Of a stretch of 64,000 nt of DNA, positions 47,340-55,821 are shown piece by piece. This stretch comes from Sphingomonas oleivorans (GTDB lineage: Bacteria; Pseudomonadota; Alphaproteobacteria; Sphingomonadales; Sphingomonadaceae): the NCBI RefSeq assembly GCF_003050615.1, contig NZ_NWBU01000004.1, forward strand, positions 372,001-436,000. Direction: 5' to 3'. Every line of letters begins with the position of its first letter. The stretch's first letter is position 1. The position numbers and the translations under genes were made by a program. The notes under the pieces are model-generated. The model was not told the DNA's origin, did no database searches, and saw nothing but the letters and a program-made list of their open reading frames with translations.

Positions 47340-47624
47340 TTAGCGCCCAAAGGGAGCCCCGCCGACGGCCCACCGGCGAGGCTCCGGAGCGCGGGCGGAA
47401 TTGCCTTTCAGTGCCCGCGCGCCGGATCGTTGAACATGAACGTATCCCGTTTGACAGACCAGGAAAGGGCGTACTGGAATTTCGGGGAGAGTTTGCACCC
47501 CCAAGTAATCGCCCGCGACCGCCAGCGCTTCGATCCGCTCGGCCACGAATGCCGGCGCCCGGTCGCCGTGCGTCTTGATGACCTGCTGGGCGCAGGCCCA
47601 TAGCTCCCAATCGGTCAAGGGCAT
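47340..47624 (-). CDS. DUF6961-like small protein
   Basis: This is 94 residues from the start at 47624. The first 45 (MPLTDWELWACAQQVIKTHG, then RIEALAVAGDYLGVQT) match a short family common in sphingomonads. The remainder diverges and looks unrelated, so the gene may be a frameshifted or extended form. It is the last gene of the SOS-box operon and overlaps the preceding gene by 10 bp. Confidence 0.55.
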   Translation of the reverse strand: MPLTDWELWACAQQVIKTHGDRAPAFVAERIEALAVAGDYLGVQTLPEIPVRPFLVCQTGYVHVQRSGARALKGNSARAPEPRRWAVGGAPFGR

Positions 47625-47872
47625 TGGCAGCCTTCCCGCCATTCCCGCTCGGCTGCTCGCGCGGCCTGCCACATGTCGCCATCGGCTGCGGTGGAGCGGA
47701 CCCGACGCAGAACGTCTTCAGATTCGCCACGGCGAGGAAAGCCGGGATCGTTCTTCGCGGCGCGCGCAAGATCGCCGATCCAGTCGTCTCGCCCGGCCTG
47801 GGCGAGCAGCCACCGACCGAATGATCCGCGTGGCTCAGAGGCAGCTATGGCTCTTCCCCTCAGGTGGTCCAT
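47615..47872 (-). CDS. YozE SAM-like protein, paralogue 1
   Basis: This is about 85 residues from the ATG at 47872 (47881 is an alternative). The YozE-type SAM-like fold is visible in SFGRWLLAQAGRDDWIGDLA, RAAKNDPGFPRRGESEDVLR and MWQAARAAEREW. It is clearly related to the protein encoded at 48059-48286. Family members are small helical proteins of unknown role. The promoter region of the operon has an SOS box. Confidence 0.7.
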   Translation of the reverse strand: MDHLRGRAIAASEPRGSFGRWLLAQAGRDDWIGDLARAAKNDPGFPRRGESEDVLRRVRSTAADGDMWQAARAAEREWREGCQCP

Positions 47873-48059
47873 AGATCTCATATCCCTCGAACCGCGCGAC
47901 GATGCGCTTAGTGATCTGCTCAAGGGCCGCGTCGTGGACGAACCGATCCTTGCTCCTCAGATCGAGCAGGACGCTCCGGGGGACCTGCTGCAAAGCGAAA
48001 TGGACCACGTAGCTTATATCCTGCAGCGTGATCCGGCGGGGAAGTACGCTCCGGGGCAT
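47835..48059 (-). CDS. Hypothetical small protein between two YozE-like genes
   Basis: This 74-residue protein starts MPRSVLPRRITLQDISYVVH at 48059, overlapping the upstream stop (ATGA). It has a helical middle (ALQQVPRSVLLDLRSKDRF) and a closing FEGYEIYGPPEGKSH. No family is recognised. It overlaps the following YozE-like gene by 38 bp. Confidence 0.55.
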   Translation of the reverse strand: MPRSVLPRRITLQDISYVVHFALQQVPRSVLLDLRSKDRFVHDAALEQITKRIVARFEGYEIYGPPEGKSHSCL

Positions 48060-48286
48060 CAGTAGCTCACCCAGTCGAGTTCGGCATCGTCGACCGCCTC
48101 GAACATCTCGCCATCGGCGATCGTGTCGCGCAGCCGCTTGCGGACATCCTCTGGGCCACCGTTCTTCGGAAACTGGCGATCGGCCTTCGCTGCGGCGACG
48201 AGCGCGCCGACCAGCCCTTCCCTGTCCTTCTGCATCAGGAGCCACGCGCCGAACGCGGGGCGCTCTTCACCGTATCGATCCACCAT
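48059..48286 (-). CDS. YozE SAM-like protein, paralogue 2
   Basis: This 75-residue protein has the same pattern as its neighbour: AFGAWLLMQKDREGLVGALV, AAAKADRQFPKNGGPEDVRK and MFEAVDDAELDWVSY. GGGAGG lies seven bases before the ATG. It is the first gene of the operon behind the LexA-type box at 48323-48337, so it should be induced by DNA damage. Confidence 0.72.
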   Translation of the reverse strand: MVDRYGEERPAFGAWLLMQKDREGLVGALVAAAKADRQFPKNGGPEDVRKRLRDTIADGEMFEAVDDAELDWVSY

Positions 48287-48322
48287 CGTGACCTCCCATC
48301 TAGTCGCGGCGACATCATATAT

Positions 48323-48337
48323 GTTCCGCGTTTGTTC
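48323..48337. promoter_or_regulatory. LexA (SOS) box, GTTC-N7-GTTC
   Basis: GTTC (48323-48326), seven bases, then GTTC (48334-48337) is the exact alphaproteobacterial LexA-binding consensus. It lies 37 bases upstream of the 48286 start and just ahead of a TATGAT -10-like sequence on the minus strand, where a bound repressor would block transcription. Confidence 0.8.
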
Positions 48338-48410
48338 TGATAGTCAGTCATGGCGCCATCGATTCCCGTGAGCCGTCTTTGAAGCGGCGGGAATACATCC
48401 GCGATAATCT

Positions 48411-48431
48411 GGGGGTATCCTCGGGGGTACC
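48411..48431 (+). promoter_or_regulatory. Candidate integrase arm-type sites near attR
   Basis: GGGGGTATC at 48411 and GGGGGTACC at 48423 repeat the motif seen three times beside attL, in the same orientation, with 12-bp spacing. They lie 64-84 bases inside attR. Confidence 0.55.
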
Positions 48432-48494
48432 GGCATGTTACGCTTGGCCAACATGGCTTATATTAAGGGCGTTTCTGGCGCATGTCGCGGTAGG

Positions 48495-48521
48495 CGGCGA
48501 GCCCACCACAAGCTGTTTCCG
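48495..48521 (+). repeat. attR core (27-bp direct repeat, copy 2)
   Basis: These bases are identical to 2802-2828 and contain the 3' tRNA-Lys fragment without the rest of the tRNA. They mark the right prophage boundary. Confidence 0.93.
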
Positions 48522-48793
48522 CGCCATGCCTGTCCCTTCCCAGAATCCTTGTTGGGCGGGCCCCTCTCGCAAGACCGCCGTCACCCTGAAACCCCGCGTG
48601 ACGGTGCGGATGAGGGATGGCTGCCGAAACAAGTTCGGCATGACGATAGGGGTTAGGCGCGCAGACGCTTGGGGATCAGCGGGCGCAACGCCGGCGGGCA
48701 GCGTTCCCGCACGCGTCGGCATCCCGCCCCCTCCCCTGTCGGGAGGAAGAAGGATGCCGCTTTAGCGAAACGATATTCGTTGGAAAGGCGCGC
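48522..48793. other. Host intergenic DNA between attR and dnaA
   Basis: This 272-bp stretch has no convincing gene. It was probably the original region downstream of tRNA-Lys. Short inverted repeats occur (for example CGAAACAAGTTCG around 48627), but nothing was assigned. Confidence 0.5.
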
Positions 48794-50254
48794 TCAGCCT
48801 TCGAGCTGACGCATCAGCAGGCGCACGTCGGCGTCCAGCTCCGCATCGGTGACGCGCAGCTTCTCGATCTGGCGGACGGCGTGGATCACCGTCGTATGAT
48901 CGCGCCCGCCGAAGCGGCGGCCGATCTCGGGCAACGAGCGCGGCGTAAGCTGCTTGGCGAGATACATGGCGATCTGGCGCGGGCGGGCGACCTCGCGCGC
49001 GCGGCGGGCCGAGCCCATTTCCGATTGGCGGATACGATAATGATCGGACACGCGGCGCTGGATCTCGTCGATCGTCACGCGGCGCTGATTGGCGCGCAGC
49101 AGATCGGCGAGCGTCGCCTGGGTGAATTCCAGGTCGATCGGCTTGCCCGACAGATTGGCATAAGCGACGACGCGGGTGAGCGCGCCTTCCAGCTCGCGCA
49201 CGCTGGCGCTGATCCGCTTGGCGAGGAACATCACCACATCGCTCGGCACCATCACCTGCGGCATGGTTTCGAGCTTCTTCAGGATGATGTTGAGCCGAAG
49301 CTCGAAATCGGCGGGATTCACGTCCGCGACGAGACCCCAGGAAAGGCGGGAGAGGATGCGGCTCTCGATCCCGTCCAGATCCTGCGGGCTGCGATCCGCG
49401 CTGATGACGAGGCGGCGGCCGCCCGAAATCAGCTCGTTCATCGTGTGGAAAAATTCTTCCTGCGTCGATTCCTTGCCCGAGATGAACTGGACATCGTCGA
49501 TCATCAGCACGTCGGCCGCGCGCAGCCACTGCTTGAAGCTGAACGTATCCTTCTGCCGCATCGCAGCGACGAACTCGAACATGAACTTCTCGGCCGACAT
49601 ATAGACGACCCGCGCGCCCGGATGGCGGGCGACATATTCATGCCCGATGGCATGCATCAGATGCGTCTTGCCGAGACCCGTGCCGCCATGGAGGAAGAGC
49701 GGGTTGAAGGCGAGCGGGCCGCCCTCGGCCAAGGTGCGCGCGGCATTATAGGCGACCTCATTGGCCTTGCCGACGACGAAGCTGTCGAATGTGTAGCGCG
49801 GCTCGAGCGGGGTGCTGCCCGCGCCGGCGGAGGGGGCGGCAGGCGCGGATGCCGGGACGGCGGCGGCAACGGCGGGTGCCTCGTCCGCTGCCTCGGCAGG
49901 TGCAGCTTCGGCGGGCGCCGCGAACATCGCGCGCGGTGCGGCTTCGGCCGCCGTCTCGATCGTGACGGTGCTGATCTGCGGCAGCATCGCGCGCCAGGCA
50001 TGGCCGAGCTGATCGGCAAAATGGGTGCGCACCCAGCTCGCCATGAATTCGGACGGCGCGAGGAGCCGGACATGCCCCTCCTCCGCATCGAACGCAGCCA
50101 GCGTCAGCGGCTTCAGCCAGCCGTCGAAGGTGCGCGCACCGATGCTCTTGCGCAGGCTGGCACGAATCGCCTCCCACGCCGCCTCGGCCGGATCGAGCGC
50201 ACCATCGCTGACATCGCCCTGATATGCGAAACCCAAGTTCACCTCTCGCGCCAC
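48794..50254 (-). CDS. dnaA: Chromosomal replication initiator DnaA
   Basis: This 486-residue protein has domain I (residues 25-100) and an Ala/Pro-rich linker (110-150). The AAA+ domain has Walker A GGTGLGKT (190-197) and Walker [10 protein letters not shown]. The C-terminal DNA-binding domain has the signature [16 protein letters not shown]. It binds DnaA boxes at oriC and opens DNA. The Ala/Pro-rich linker is longer than in Escherichia coli, as usual in sphingomonads. Confidence 0.98.
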   Translation of the reverse strand: MAREVNLGFAYQGDVSDGALDPAEAAWEAIRASLRKSIGARTFDGWLKPLTLAAFDAEEGHVRLLAPSEFMASWVRTHFADQLGHAWRAMLPQISTVTIETAAEAAPRAMFAAPAEAAPAEAADEAPAVAAAVPASAPAAPSAGAGSTPLEPRYTFDSFVVGKANEVAYNAARTLAEGGPLAFNPLFLHGGTGLGKTHLMHAIGHEYVARHPGARVVYMSAEKFMFEFVAAMRQKDTFSFKQWLRAADVLMIDDVQFISGKESTQEEFFHTMNELISGGRRLVISADRSPQDLDGIESRILSRLSWGLVADVNPADFELRLNIILKKLETMPQVMVPSDVVMFLAKRISASVRELEGALTRVVAYANLSGKPIDLEFTQATLADLLRANQRRVTIDEIQRRVSDHYRIRQSEMGSARRAREVARPRQIAMYLAKQLTPRSLPEIGRRFGGRDHTTVIHAVRQIEKLRVTDAELDADVRLLMRQLEG

Positions 50255-50603
50255 CCCAATAATCTCTTGCCCCCGCCCGATCGGGCGGCCCGCTTATTCA
50301 AGACAAAGCGATCCCATACGCGGCGACACCCCTCGCCAACGCCTATGGTGCGATGCTCTGCTATCCTTCCGGCGGAAGAATCAGCCGCCGGAGGGAGGGA
50401 CCTTAGGGACGTGTCGGGAGCCCGATCAAGGCCTCGAAGCGTCATTGAAGTGAAATATAGATCTTGACGACGCAATTCCGGGGATCGCGATTTCGTAAGT
50501 ATCAAGTGATTGATTATACTAAGATTTTCCCCGTACGGGGAAATTCGCTTACGTACGAATCATTGTAAATCCGCAGCATAGGCATTTGATTTCCGGGGGA
50601 ACG
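50255..50603. promoter_or_regulatory. dnaA upstream region with an 18-bp perfect palindrome
   Basis: This gap holds the dnaA promoter. The palindrome TTTCCCCGTACGGGGAAA lies at 50526-50543 in an AT-richer segment. Two GANTC sites (50378-50382 and 50557-50561) could be methylated by a CcrM-type enzyme, as known for Caulobacter dnaA. Clear consensus DnaA boxes were not seen. Confidence 0.5.
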
Positions 50604-50639
50604 AAAAAAGCCCGCCGGCCTGGGCCGACGGGCTTTTTT
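50604..50639 (-). terminator. Intrinsic terminator of rpsT
   Basis: A6-GCCCG and CGGCC on one side pair with GGCCG and CGGGC-T6 on the other, giving a strong stem with U-tracts in both directions. It lies 30 bases after the rpsT stop. Confidence 0.92.
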
Positions 50640-50669
50640 CCTTAACCTTTTGATGCAGTCCCGGGCGAC

Positions 50670-50933
50670 TCAGCCCAGGGCAGCAACCCGCTTGGTGAGG
50701 CGCGAGAATTTGCGCGAGGCGGTATTCTTGTGGATCACGCCCTTGGAGACGCCACGCGCCAGTTCCGGCTGCATCGCGGCGAGCGCCGTGACGGCGGCAT
50801 CCTTGTCGCCCGTGGTCAGCGCGGCCTCAACCTTCTTCACGAAGGTGCGGATGCGGCTGATGCGCGCACCGTTGATCTCGGCGCGACGCTCGTTGCGACG
50901 GATGCGCTTCTTTGCCTGCGGCGTGTTCGCCAT
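50670..50933 (-). CDS. rpsT: 30S ribosomal protein S20
   Basis: This 87-residue basic protein matches S20: [39 protein letters not shown] and [19 protein letters not shown]. It binds 16S rRNA early in 30S assembly. The rpsT-dnaA order is typical of alphaproteobacteria. Confidence 0.98.
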   Translation of the reverse strand: MANTPQAKKRIRRNERRAEINGARISRIRTFVKKVEAALTTGDKDAAVTALAAMQPELARGVSKGVIHKNTASRKFSRLTKRVAALG

Positions 50934-51030
50934 GCTTGTCCTCGAAACCTGTCAATGGAAAGGGCGGCACAGGCCAGCCCGTACCGTGAAGGCGCGCCCT
51001 ATACGCAGGAACGGGCGATCGGTCAACGAT

Positions 51031-51843
51031 TCACCGCTGGCATTTCGGGCAAGCGAAGGTCGATCGCCCGCCATCCACCTGACGCAGGATCGTGCCCCCG
51101 CAGGAACAGGCTTCCCCCTCGCGCCCATAGACGCGGAACTGCTTGAAAAAATAGCCGAGCTCGCCGTCCGGCCGGGCATAGTCGCGCAAGGTCGATCCCC
51201 CCGCCTCGATCGCCGCCGCCAGCACCTCGCGCACCGCCGAGGCAAGCAGCGCGAGCTTCGCCCTGCCGATTCGGCCGGCGGGCTTGCGCGGATCGATGCG
51301 CGCCATGTTGAGCGCCTCGCACACATAGATGTTGCCGAGCCCCGCCACGATCCGCTGATCGAGCAGCAGCAGCTTGATGGGCGCCACCCGCCCCTCGAAC
51401 ATCCGCGCGAGATGCGCGACGCCGAAATCGGGTCCGAGCGGCTCGGGGCCGAGCGCACGGAAGGCGGGCCATTCATCGACCCCGGCCGTCTCGACCAGAT
51501 CGAGCGATCCGAAGCGGCGGGGATCGTTGAGCGCGAGCAGCCGGCCGGCTTCCGTCTCCACCAGCAAATGATCATGCGCACCGATCCCGTCCGGATCGAT
51601 CCGCCAGCGGCCGGACATTCCGAGATGGAAGATCAGCGTATCGCCCCGATCCGTATCGATCAGCCCATATTTGGCGCGGCGGCGAAGGCCCGTGACGACC
51701 GCGCCCGTCATCCGCTGCCGCAGGTCCTGGGGGATGGCGCGGCGCAGATCCGCACGACGCGGCTCGACGCGCGCGAGGCGATGGCCTTCAAGCACGGGAC
51801 GCAGGCCGCGTACGGTGGTTTCGACTTCGGGAAGCTCGGGCAT
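51031..51843 (-). CDS. mutM: Formamidopyrimidine-DNA glycosylase
   Basis: This 270-residue protein starts MPELPEVETTVRGL, placing the catalytic Pro2 and Glu3. It carries a helix-two-turn-helix region (IKLLLLDQRIVAGLGNIYVC) and a C-terminal zinc finger (CSCGGTILR and FACPKCQR). It removes 8-oxoguanine. The 51843 start is fixed by the need for Pro2; the frame extends further upstream but is not used. It is divergent from ubiE. Confidence 0.97.
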   Translation of the reverse strand: MPELPEVETTVRGLRPVLEGHRLARVEPRRADLRRAIPQDLRQRMTGAVVTGLRRRAKYGLIDTDRGDTLIFHLGMSGRWRIDPDGIGAHDHLLVETEAGRLLALNDPRRFGSLDLVETAGVDEWPAFRALGPEPLGPDFGVAHLARMFEGRVAPIKLLLLDQRIVAGLGNIYVCEALNMARIDPRKPAGRIGRAKLALLASAVREVLAAAIEAGGSTLRDYARPDGELGYFFKQFRVYGREGEACSCGGTILRQVDGGRSTFACPKCQR

Positions 51844-51903
51844 GGCGACGCCAGCGCTAGGTTGCGTTTGCCGCCACGGCAAGCCTTGGCTAGAGCGGGC
51901 GGC

Positions 51904-52635
51904 ATGAGCGAAACCGTCTCCTTCGGCTATGCCGACGTGCCCATCGAGGAAAAGACCGGGAAGGTCCATGCGATCTTCCGCAACGTCGCCTCACGCTACG
52001 ACCTGATGAACGACGCCATGTCGGGCGGCATGCATCGCCTGTGGAAGGACCGTTTCGTCCGCCGGGTGAAGCCGCGCCCGGGTGAGTCCATCCTCGACAT
52101 GGCCGGGGGCACGGGCGACATCGCCTTCCGCATGGCGAAGGCGGGCGCGAACGTCACCGTCGCCGACATCAATGGCGCGATGCTGGAAGTGGGCCAGCAA
52201 CGCGCGCTGAAGCGCGGGCTGGATGGGCTGATCTGGGCCGAGGAAAATGCCGAGACGCTGAGCTTCGCCGATCGGCAGTTCGACGCCTATACCATCGCTT
52301 TCGGCATCCGGAACGTGACGCGCGTGCAGCAGGCGCTGGAGGAAGCGCATCGTGTGCTGAAGCGCGGCGGGCGCTTCTTCTGCCTCGAATTCTCGACCAC
52401 GCTATGGCCGGGCTTCGGGGAGATTTACGACGCCTATTCGCACAAGCTCGTCCCTCAGATCGGCAAATATGTCGCAGGCGACGAGGAGAGCTATCGCTAC
52501 CTGATCGAATCGATCCGCCGCTTCCCCGACATGGCGACGTTCCGGGGCATGATCGAGCGCGCCGGCTTCGTACGCTGCTCGGTCGAGCCGTTGCTCGGCG
52601 GGCTTGTCGCGATCCATAGCGGCTGGAAGATCTGA
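51904..52635 (+). CDS. ubiE: Ubiquinone/menaquinone C-methyltransferase UbiE
   Basis: This 243-residue class I methyltransferase has SFGYADVPIEEKTGKVHAIF, motif I ILDMAGGTGDIAFRM and the typical FGIRNVTRVQQALEEAHRVL. It carries out the C-methylation step of ubiquinone synthesis. The frame is open 1.2 kb further upstream, but that part is antisense to mutM and rpsT. It is the first gene of a ubiE-ubiB-coaBC-dut-moeB run. Confidence 0.97.
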   Translation: MSETVSFGYADVPIEEKTGKVHAIFRNVASRYDLMNDAMSGGMHRLWKDRFVRRVKPRPGESILDMAGGTGDIAFRMAKAGANVTVADINGAMLEVGQQRALKRGLDGLIWAEENAETLSFADRQFDAYTIAFGIRNVTRVQQALEEAHRVLKRGGRFFCLEFSTTLWPGFGEIYDAYSHKLVPQIGKYVAGDEESYRYLIESIRRFPDMATFRGMIERAGFVRCSVEPLLGGLVAIHSGWKI

Positions 52636-52645
52636 TCGCCCGCCA

Positions 52646-54178
52646 ATGACATCTTCCATCGTCCATATCTGGCGGCTCCTGAAATGGGGTCGCACCCTCG
52701 CGCGCCATGGCGCACTCACCGGCATCGAGCGCGATCCGCTGACGCCGCCTCCGGTGCGCCGGCTGATCCGCCTCGCCCGGTTCGGCGCGAAAGTGCCCGC
52801 GACGCCCGCTTATGCCGATGCGTTCGAGGCGATCGGCCCCGCCGCGATCAAGCTCGGCCAGGCGCTCGCCACCCGGCCGGACCTGGTGGGGGAGGCCGCC
52901 GCGGCCGATCTCTTCCGCCTGCAGGATGCGCTGCCTCCCGCCCCCTTCGCGGACATAAGCGCATCGATCGAGCAGAGCCTGGGCAAGCCGATCGATGCGT
53001 TGTTCAGTTCGTTCGACGAGCAGGCAGTGGGCGCCGCGTCGATCGCCCAGGTCTATCGCGCGGTCACCACCGATGGGCGGCGCGTCGCGGTGAAGGTGCT
53101 GCGCCCGGGGGTGGAGGAGGATTTCGCCCGCGCGATCGAAACCTATGAATGGGCCGCCGCCCAGGCCGAGGCGCTGGGGGGCGAGCTTGCGCGGCTGCGT
53201 CCCCGGCTCGTCATCGCCACCTTCCGCCAATGGACCGCGCGCGAGCTCGACCTGAGGCGCGAGGCGGCCTCCGCATCGGAGCTGGCCGAGGGAATGGAGG
53301 CCGAGCTTGGCTTCTATGTGCCGCAGATCGACTGGAGCCGCACCGCGCGGCGCGTGATGACGCTGGAATGGCTTGAAGGCGTGAAGCTTTCCGATCGCGC
53401 GGCGCTCATCGCCGCCGGCCATGATCCGAAGGCGCTCGCCGCGCGCCTCGTCCGCGCCTTCCTGCGCCAGGCGATCGCCGACGGCTTCTTCCATGCCGAC
53501 ATGCATCAGGGCAATCTCTTCGCCCTGCCCGACGGCCGGCTGGCGGCGATCGACTTCGGCATCATGGGCCGGATCGACCGGCGCGCGCGCATGTGGCTGG
53601 CCGAGATCATCCATGGCCTCATCACCGGCAATTATCGCCGCGTAGCGGAAATCCATTTCGAGGCGGGCTATGTGCCGCCGCATCATAATATAGCGGAGTT
53701 CACCACCGCGCTGCGTGCCGTGGGCGAGCCGATCCGGGGCCTTGCGGTGAAGGACATATCGGTCGGCCAGATGCTCGACGGGCTGTTCGGGATCACGCGC
53801 GACTTCGACATGCCGACCCAGCCTCACCTCCTCCTCCTCCAGAAAACGATGGTGATGGTGGAAGGGGTGGCGACCACGCTCGATCCGGACATCAACATGT
53901 GGGAGACGAGCGGCCCCTTCGTGCGCGAATGGCTCCGCTCCGAGCTCGGCCCCGAAGCCTGGCTCGCCGACCGGCTGACGACCGACTTCAAGACGCTCGC
54001 CGGCCTGCCCGACCTGATCCGCCGTATCGAGGCGCGCTTCCCGCCCGAGGGCGGCGCGCCCCCGCCGCCGCCGCTGCGCGAGGTGCATCTGGTGCGCATC
54101 GGCGGCGGCTGGCGCTATGCGGCGGTGGCTCTGCTGGCAGCGGTCGCTGGCACAGCGGCGGCGCTGCTATTAGGTTGA
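52646..54178 (+). CDS. ubiB: UbiB atypical kinase, ubiquinone biosynthesis
   Basis: This 510-residue protein has the ADCK signature KLGQ (residues 69-72 in AAIKLGQALATRPDL). The ATP-binding part is VAVKVLRPGVEEDFARAI, with HADMHQGNLF and IDFGIMGRID as catalytic and metal loops. A C-terminal membrane anchor is present (AAVALLAAVAGTAAALLLG). It acts as an ATPase needed for ubiquinone synthesis at the membrane. It begins 10 bases after ubiE. Confidence 0.96.
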   Translation: MTSSIVHIWRLLKWGRTLARHGALTGIERDPLTPPPVRRLIRLARFGAKVPATPAYADAFEAIGPAAIKLGQALATRPDLVGEAAAADLFRLQDALPPAPFADISASIEQSLGKPIDALFSSFDEQAVGAASIAQVYRAVTTDGRRVAVKVLRPGVEEDFARAIETYEWAAAQAEALGGELARLRPRLVIATFRQWTARELDLRREAASASELAEGMEAELGFYVPQIDWSRTARRVMTLEWLEGVKLSDRAALIAAGHDPKALAARLVRAFLRQAIADGFFHADMHQGNLFALPDGRLAAIDFGIMGRIDRRARMWLAEIIHGLITGNYRRVAEIHFEAGYVPPHHNIAEFTTALRAVGEPIRGLAVKDISVGQMLDGLFGITRDFDMPTQPHLLLLQKTMVMVEGVATTLDPDINMWETSGPFVREWLRSELGPEAWLADRLTTDFKTLAGLPDLIRRIEARFPPEGGAPPPPPLREVHLVRIGGGWRYAAVALLAAVAGTAAALLLG

Positions 54179-54182
54179 GGGC

Positions 54183-55373
54183 GTGACGGGCAAGCGCATC
54201 CTCCTGATCGTCGGCGGCGGGATCGCGGCCTATAAGGCGTGCGAGCTGGTGCGCGGGCTGCGCAAGCAAGGCGCCACGGTGCGCTGCGTGCTGACCGAGG
54301 GCGGGCAGCATTTCGTGACACCGATGACACTCGCCGCACTTTCCGAGCAGCCGGTCCACACCAGCCTGTGGGACCTCAAGGACGAGGCGGAGATGGGCCA
54401 TATCCAGCTCAGCCGCGAGGCGGATCTGCTGGTCGTCTGCCCCGCCACCGCCGATCTTCTCGCCAAGATGGCCGCCGGCATCGCCGACGATCTCGCCACC
54501 ACCCTGCTGCTCGCCACCGACAAGCCGGTGCTGGCGGTGCCCGCGATGAATGTGCGCATGTGGCTCCATGCCGCGACGCGGCGCAACGTCGCCCGGCTGC
54601 GCGCGGACGGCGTGACGGTGATCGAGCCGGACGAGGGGCCGATGGCCTGCGGCGAATATGGGCCGGGCCGCCTGCCGGAGGTGGACGCGATCCTCGCCGC
54701 GATCGCGCGGCAGCGCGCCGGGCCCGCTGCGCGCCCGCTTACGGGCCGGCGCGCGCTCGTCACCGCGGGGCCCACGCATGAGCCGATCGATCCGGTGCGC
54801 TATATCGCCAATCGCTCGTCGGGGAAGCAGGGCTTCGCCATCGCCGGCGCGCTGGCCGATCTGGGCGCGGAGGTGACGCTCGTCGCGGGGCCGGTAAGCC
54901 TGCCCACACCGCCCGGGATCCGCCGCGTCGATGTCGAGACGGCGCGCGAGATGGCGGCCGCGGTCGAGGCGGCGCTGCCGGCAGATGTGGCGGTGATGGT
55001 CGCTGCCGTCGCCGACTGGCGGGTCGAGCCTTCGGGCCAGAAGATCAAGAAACCGGCGGATGGCACGCCCCCTGCCCTCATGCTCGGCGAGAATCCGGAT
55101 ATTTTGGCGGGCCTTTCCGCCGGTCCGCGACGGCCCCGGCTGGTGGTGGGCTTCGCCGCCGAAACCAATGACGTGATCGCCCATGCGACCGCCAAGCGGC
55201 AGCGCAAGGGATGCGACTGGATCGTCGCCAACGATGTTTCGGGGGATGTGATGGGGGGCGAGGCCAACAGCGTCCACATCATCACCGCCGCCGGCGTCGA
55301 AAGCTGGGATCGTCTCCCCAAGGGCGAGGTCGCCGCCCGCATCGCACAGAGAATCGCCGATGAACTCGCCTGA
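54183..55373 (+). CDS. coaBC: Bifunctional phosphopantothenoylcysteine decarboxylase / synthetase
   Basis: This 396-residue protein starts at GTG, four bases after ubiB. The flavoprotein CoaC part has [18 protein letters not shown] and [14 protein letters not shown]. The CoaB part has [20 protein letters not shown] and [15 protein letters not shown]. It makes 4'-phosphopantetheine for coenzyme A. The end overlaps dut by 14 bp. Confidence 0.96.
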   Translation: MTGKRILLIVGGGIAAYKACELVRGLRKQGATVRCVLTEGGQHFVTPMTLAALSEQPVHTSLWDLKDEAEMGHIQLSREADLLVVCPATADLLAKMAAGIADDLATTLLLATDKPVLAVPAMNVRMWLHAATRRNVARLRADGVTVIEPDEGPMACGEYGPGRLPEVDAILAAIARQRAGPAARPLTGRRALVTAGPTHEPIDPVRYIANRSSGKQGFAIAGALADLGAEVTLVAGPVSLPTPPGIRRVDVETAREMAAAVEAALPADVAVMVAAVADWRVEPSGQKIKKPADGTPPALMLGENPDILAGLSAGPRRPRLVVGFAAETNDVIAHATAKRQRKGCDWIVANDVSGDVMGGEANSVHIITAAGVESWDRLPKGEVAARIAQRIADELA

Positions 55374-55821
55374 CATTTCGATCCGGCTCAAGCGCCTGCC
55401 GCATGGGGCGGACCTTCCGCTTCCGGCCTATGCCACCGCCCATGCCGCAGGGCTCGACATCGTCGCGGCCGAGGATGTGACGCTGGCGCCGGGCGCGCGC
55501 CATGCGGTCGCCACCGGCTTCGCCATCGCAATCCCCGAGGGCTATGAGGTGCAGGTCCGCCCCCGCTCGGGCCTTGCGCTCAAACATGGCATCACCTGCC
55601 TCAACACGCCCGGCACGATCGATGCGGATTATCGCGGCGAAGTGAAGGTGATCCTCGCCAATCTCGGGGCCGAGCCGTTCGCGATCGTGCGCGGCGAGCG
55701 CATCGCCCAGCTCGTTCCCGCCGCCGTCACCCGCGCCGCCTTCGCCGAGGTGGCGGAGCTGGACGAGACGGTACGCGGCGCGGGCGGCTTCGGCTCGACC
55801 GGCGTGCACTCGCTCGGCTGA
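55360..55821 (+). CDS. dut: dUTP diphosphatase
   Basis: This 153-residue protein has the five trimeric dUTPase motifs, including [37 protein letters not shown] and the C-terminal [10 protein letters not shown]. It hydrolyses dUTP to dUMP, keeping uracil out of DNA. The stop overlaps the moeB-like start by 1 bp. Confidence 0.97.
   Translation: MNSPDISIRLKRLPHGADLPLPAYATAHAAGLDIVAAEDVTLAPGARHAVATGFAIAIPEGYEVQVRPRSGLALKHGITCLNTPGTIDADYRGEVKVILANLGAEPFAIVRGERIAQLVPAAVTRAAFAEVAELDETVRGAGGFGSTGVHSLG

Larger units (their letters stand above)
2802..48521. mobile_element. Integrated temperate siphophage (about 45.7 kb) in tRNA-Lys
   Basis: The boundaries are a 27-bp perfect direct repeat at the tRNA 3' end (2802-2828) and at 48495-48521. 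Inside are an intact tyrosine integrase, an S24 repressor with operators, early replication genes, a full HK97-like head set, a tail with tape measure, a lysis cassette and tail fibres. Host genes resume on both sides (iorAB, then dnaA). No interrupted essential phage gene was recognised, so the prophage is plausibly functional. The gene order and the paired tail chaperone indicate a non-contractile tail. Confidence 0.95.

Noticed and set aside
50650-51903. Long N-terminal extension fused to ubiE
   Set aside because: The extension is antisense to rpsT and mutM; UbiE has normal length from the ATG at 51904.
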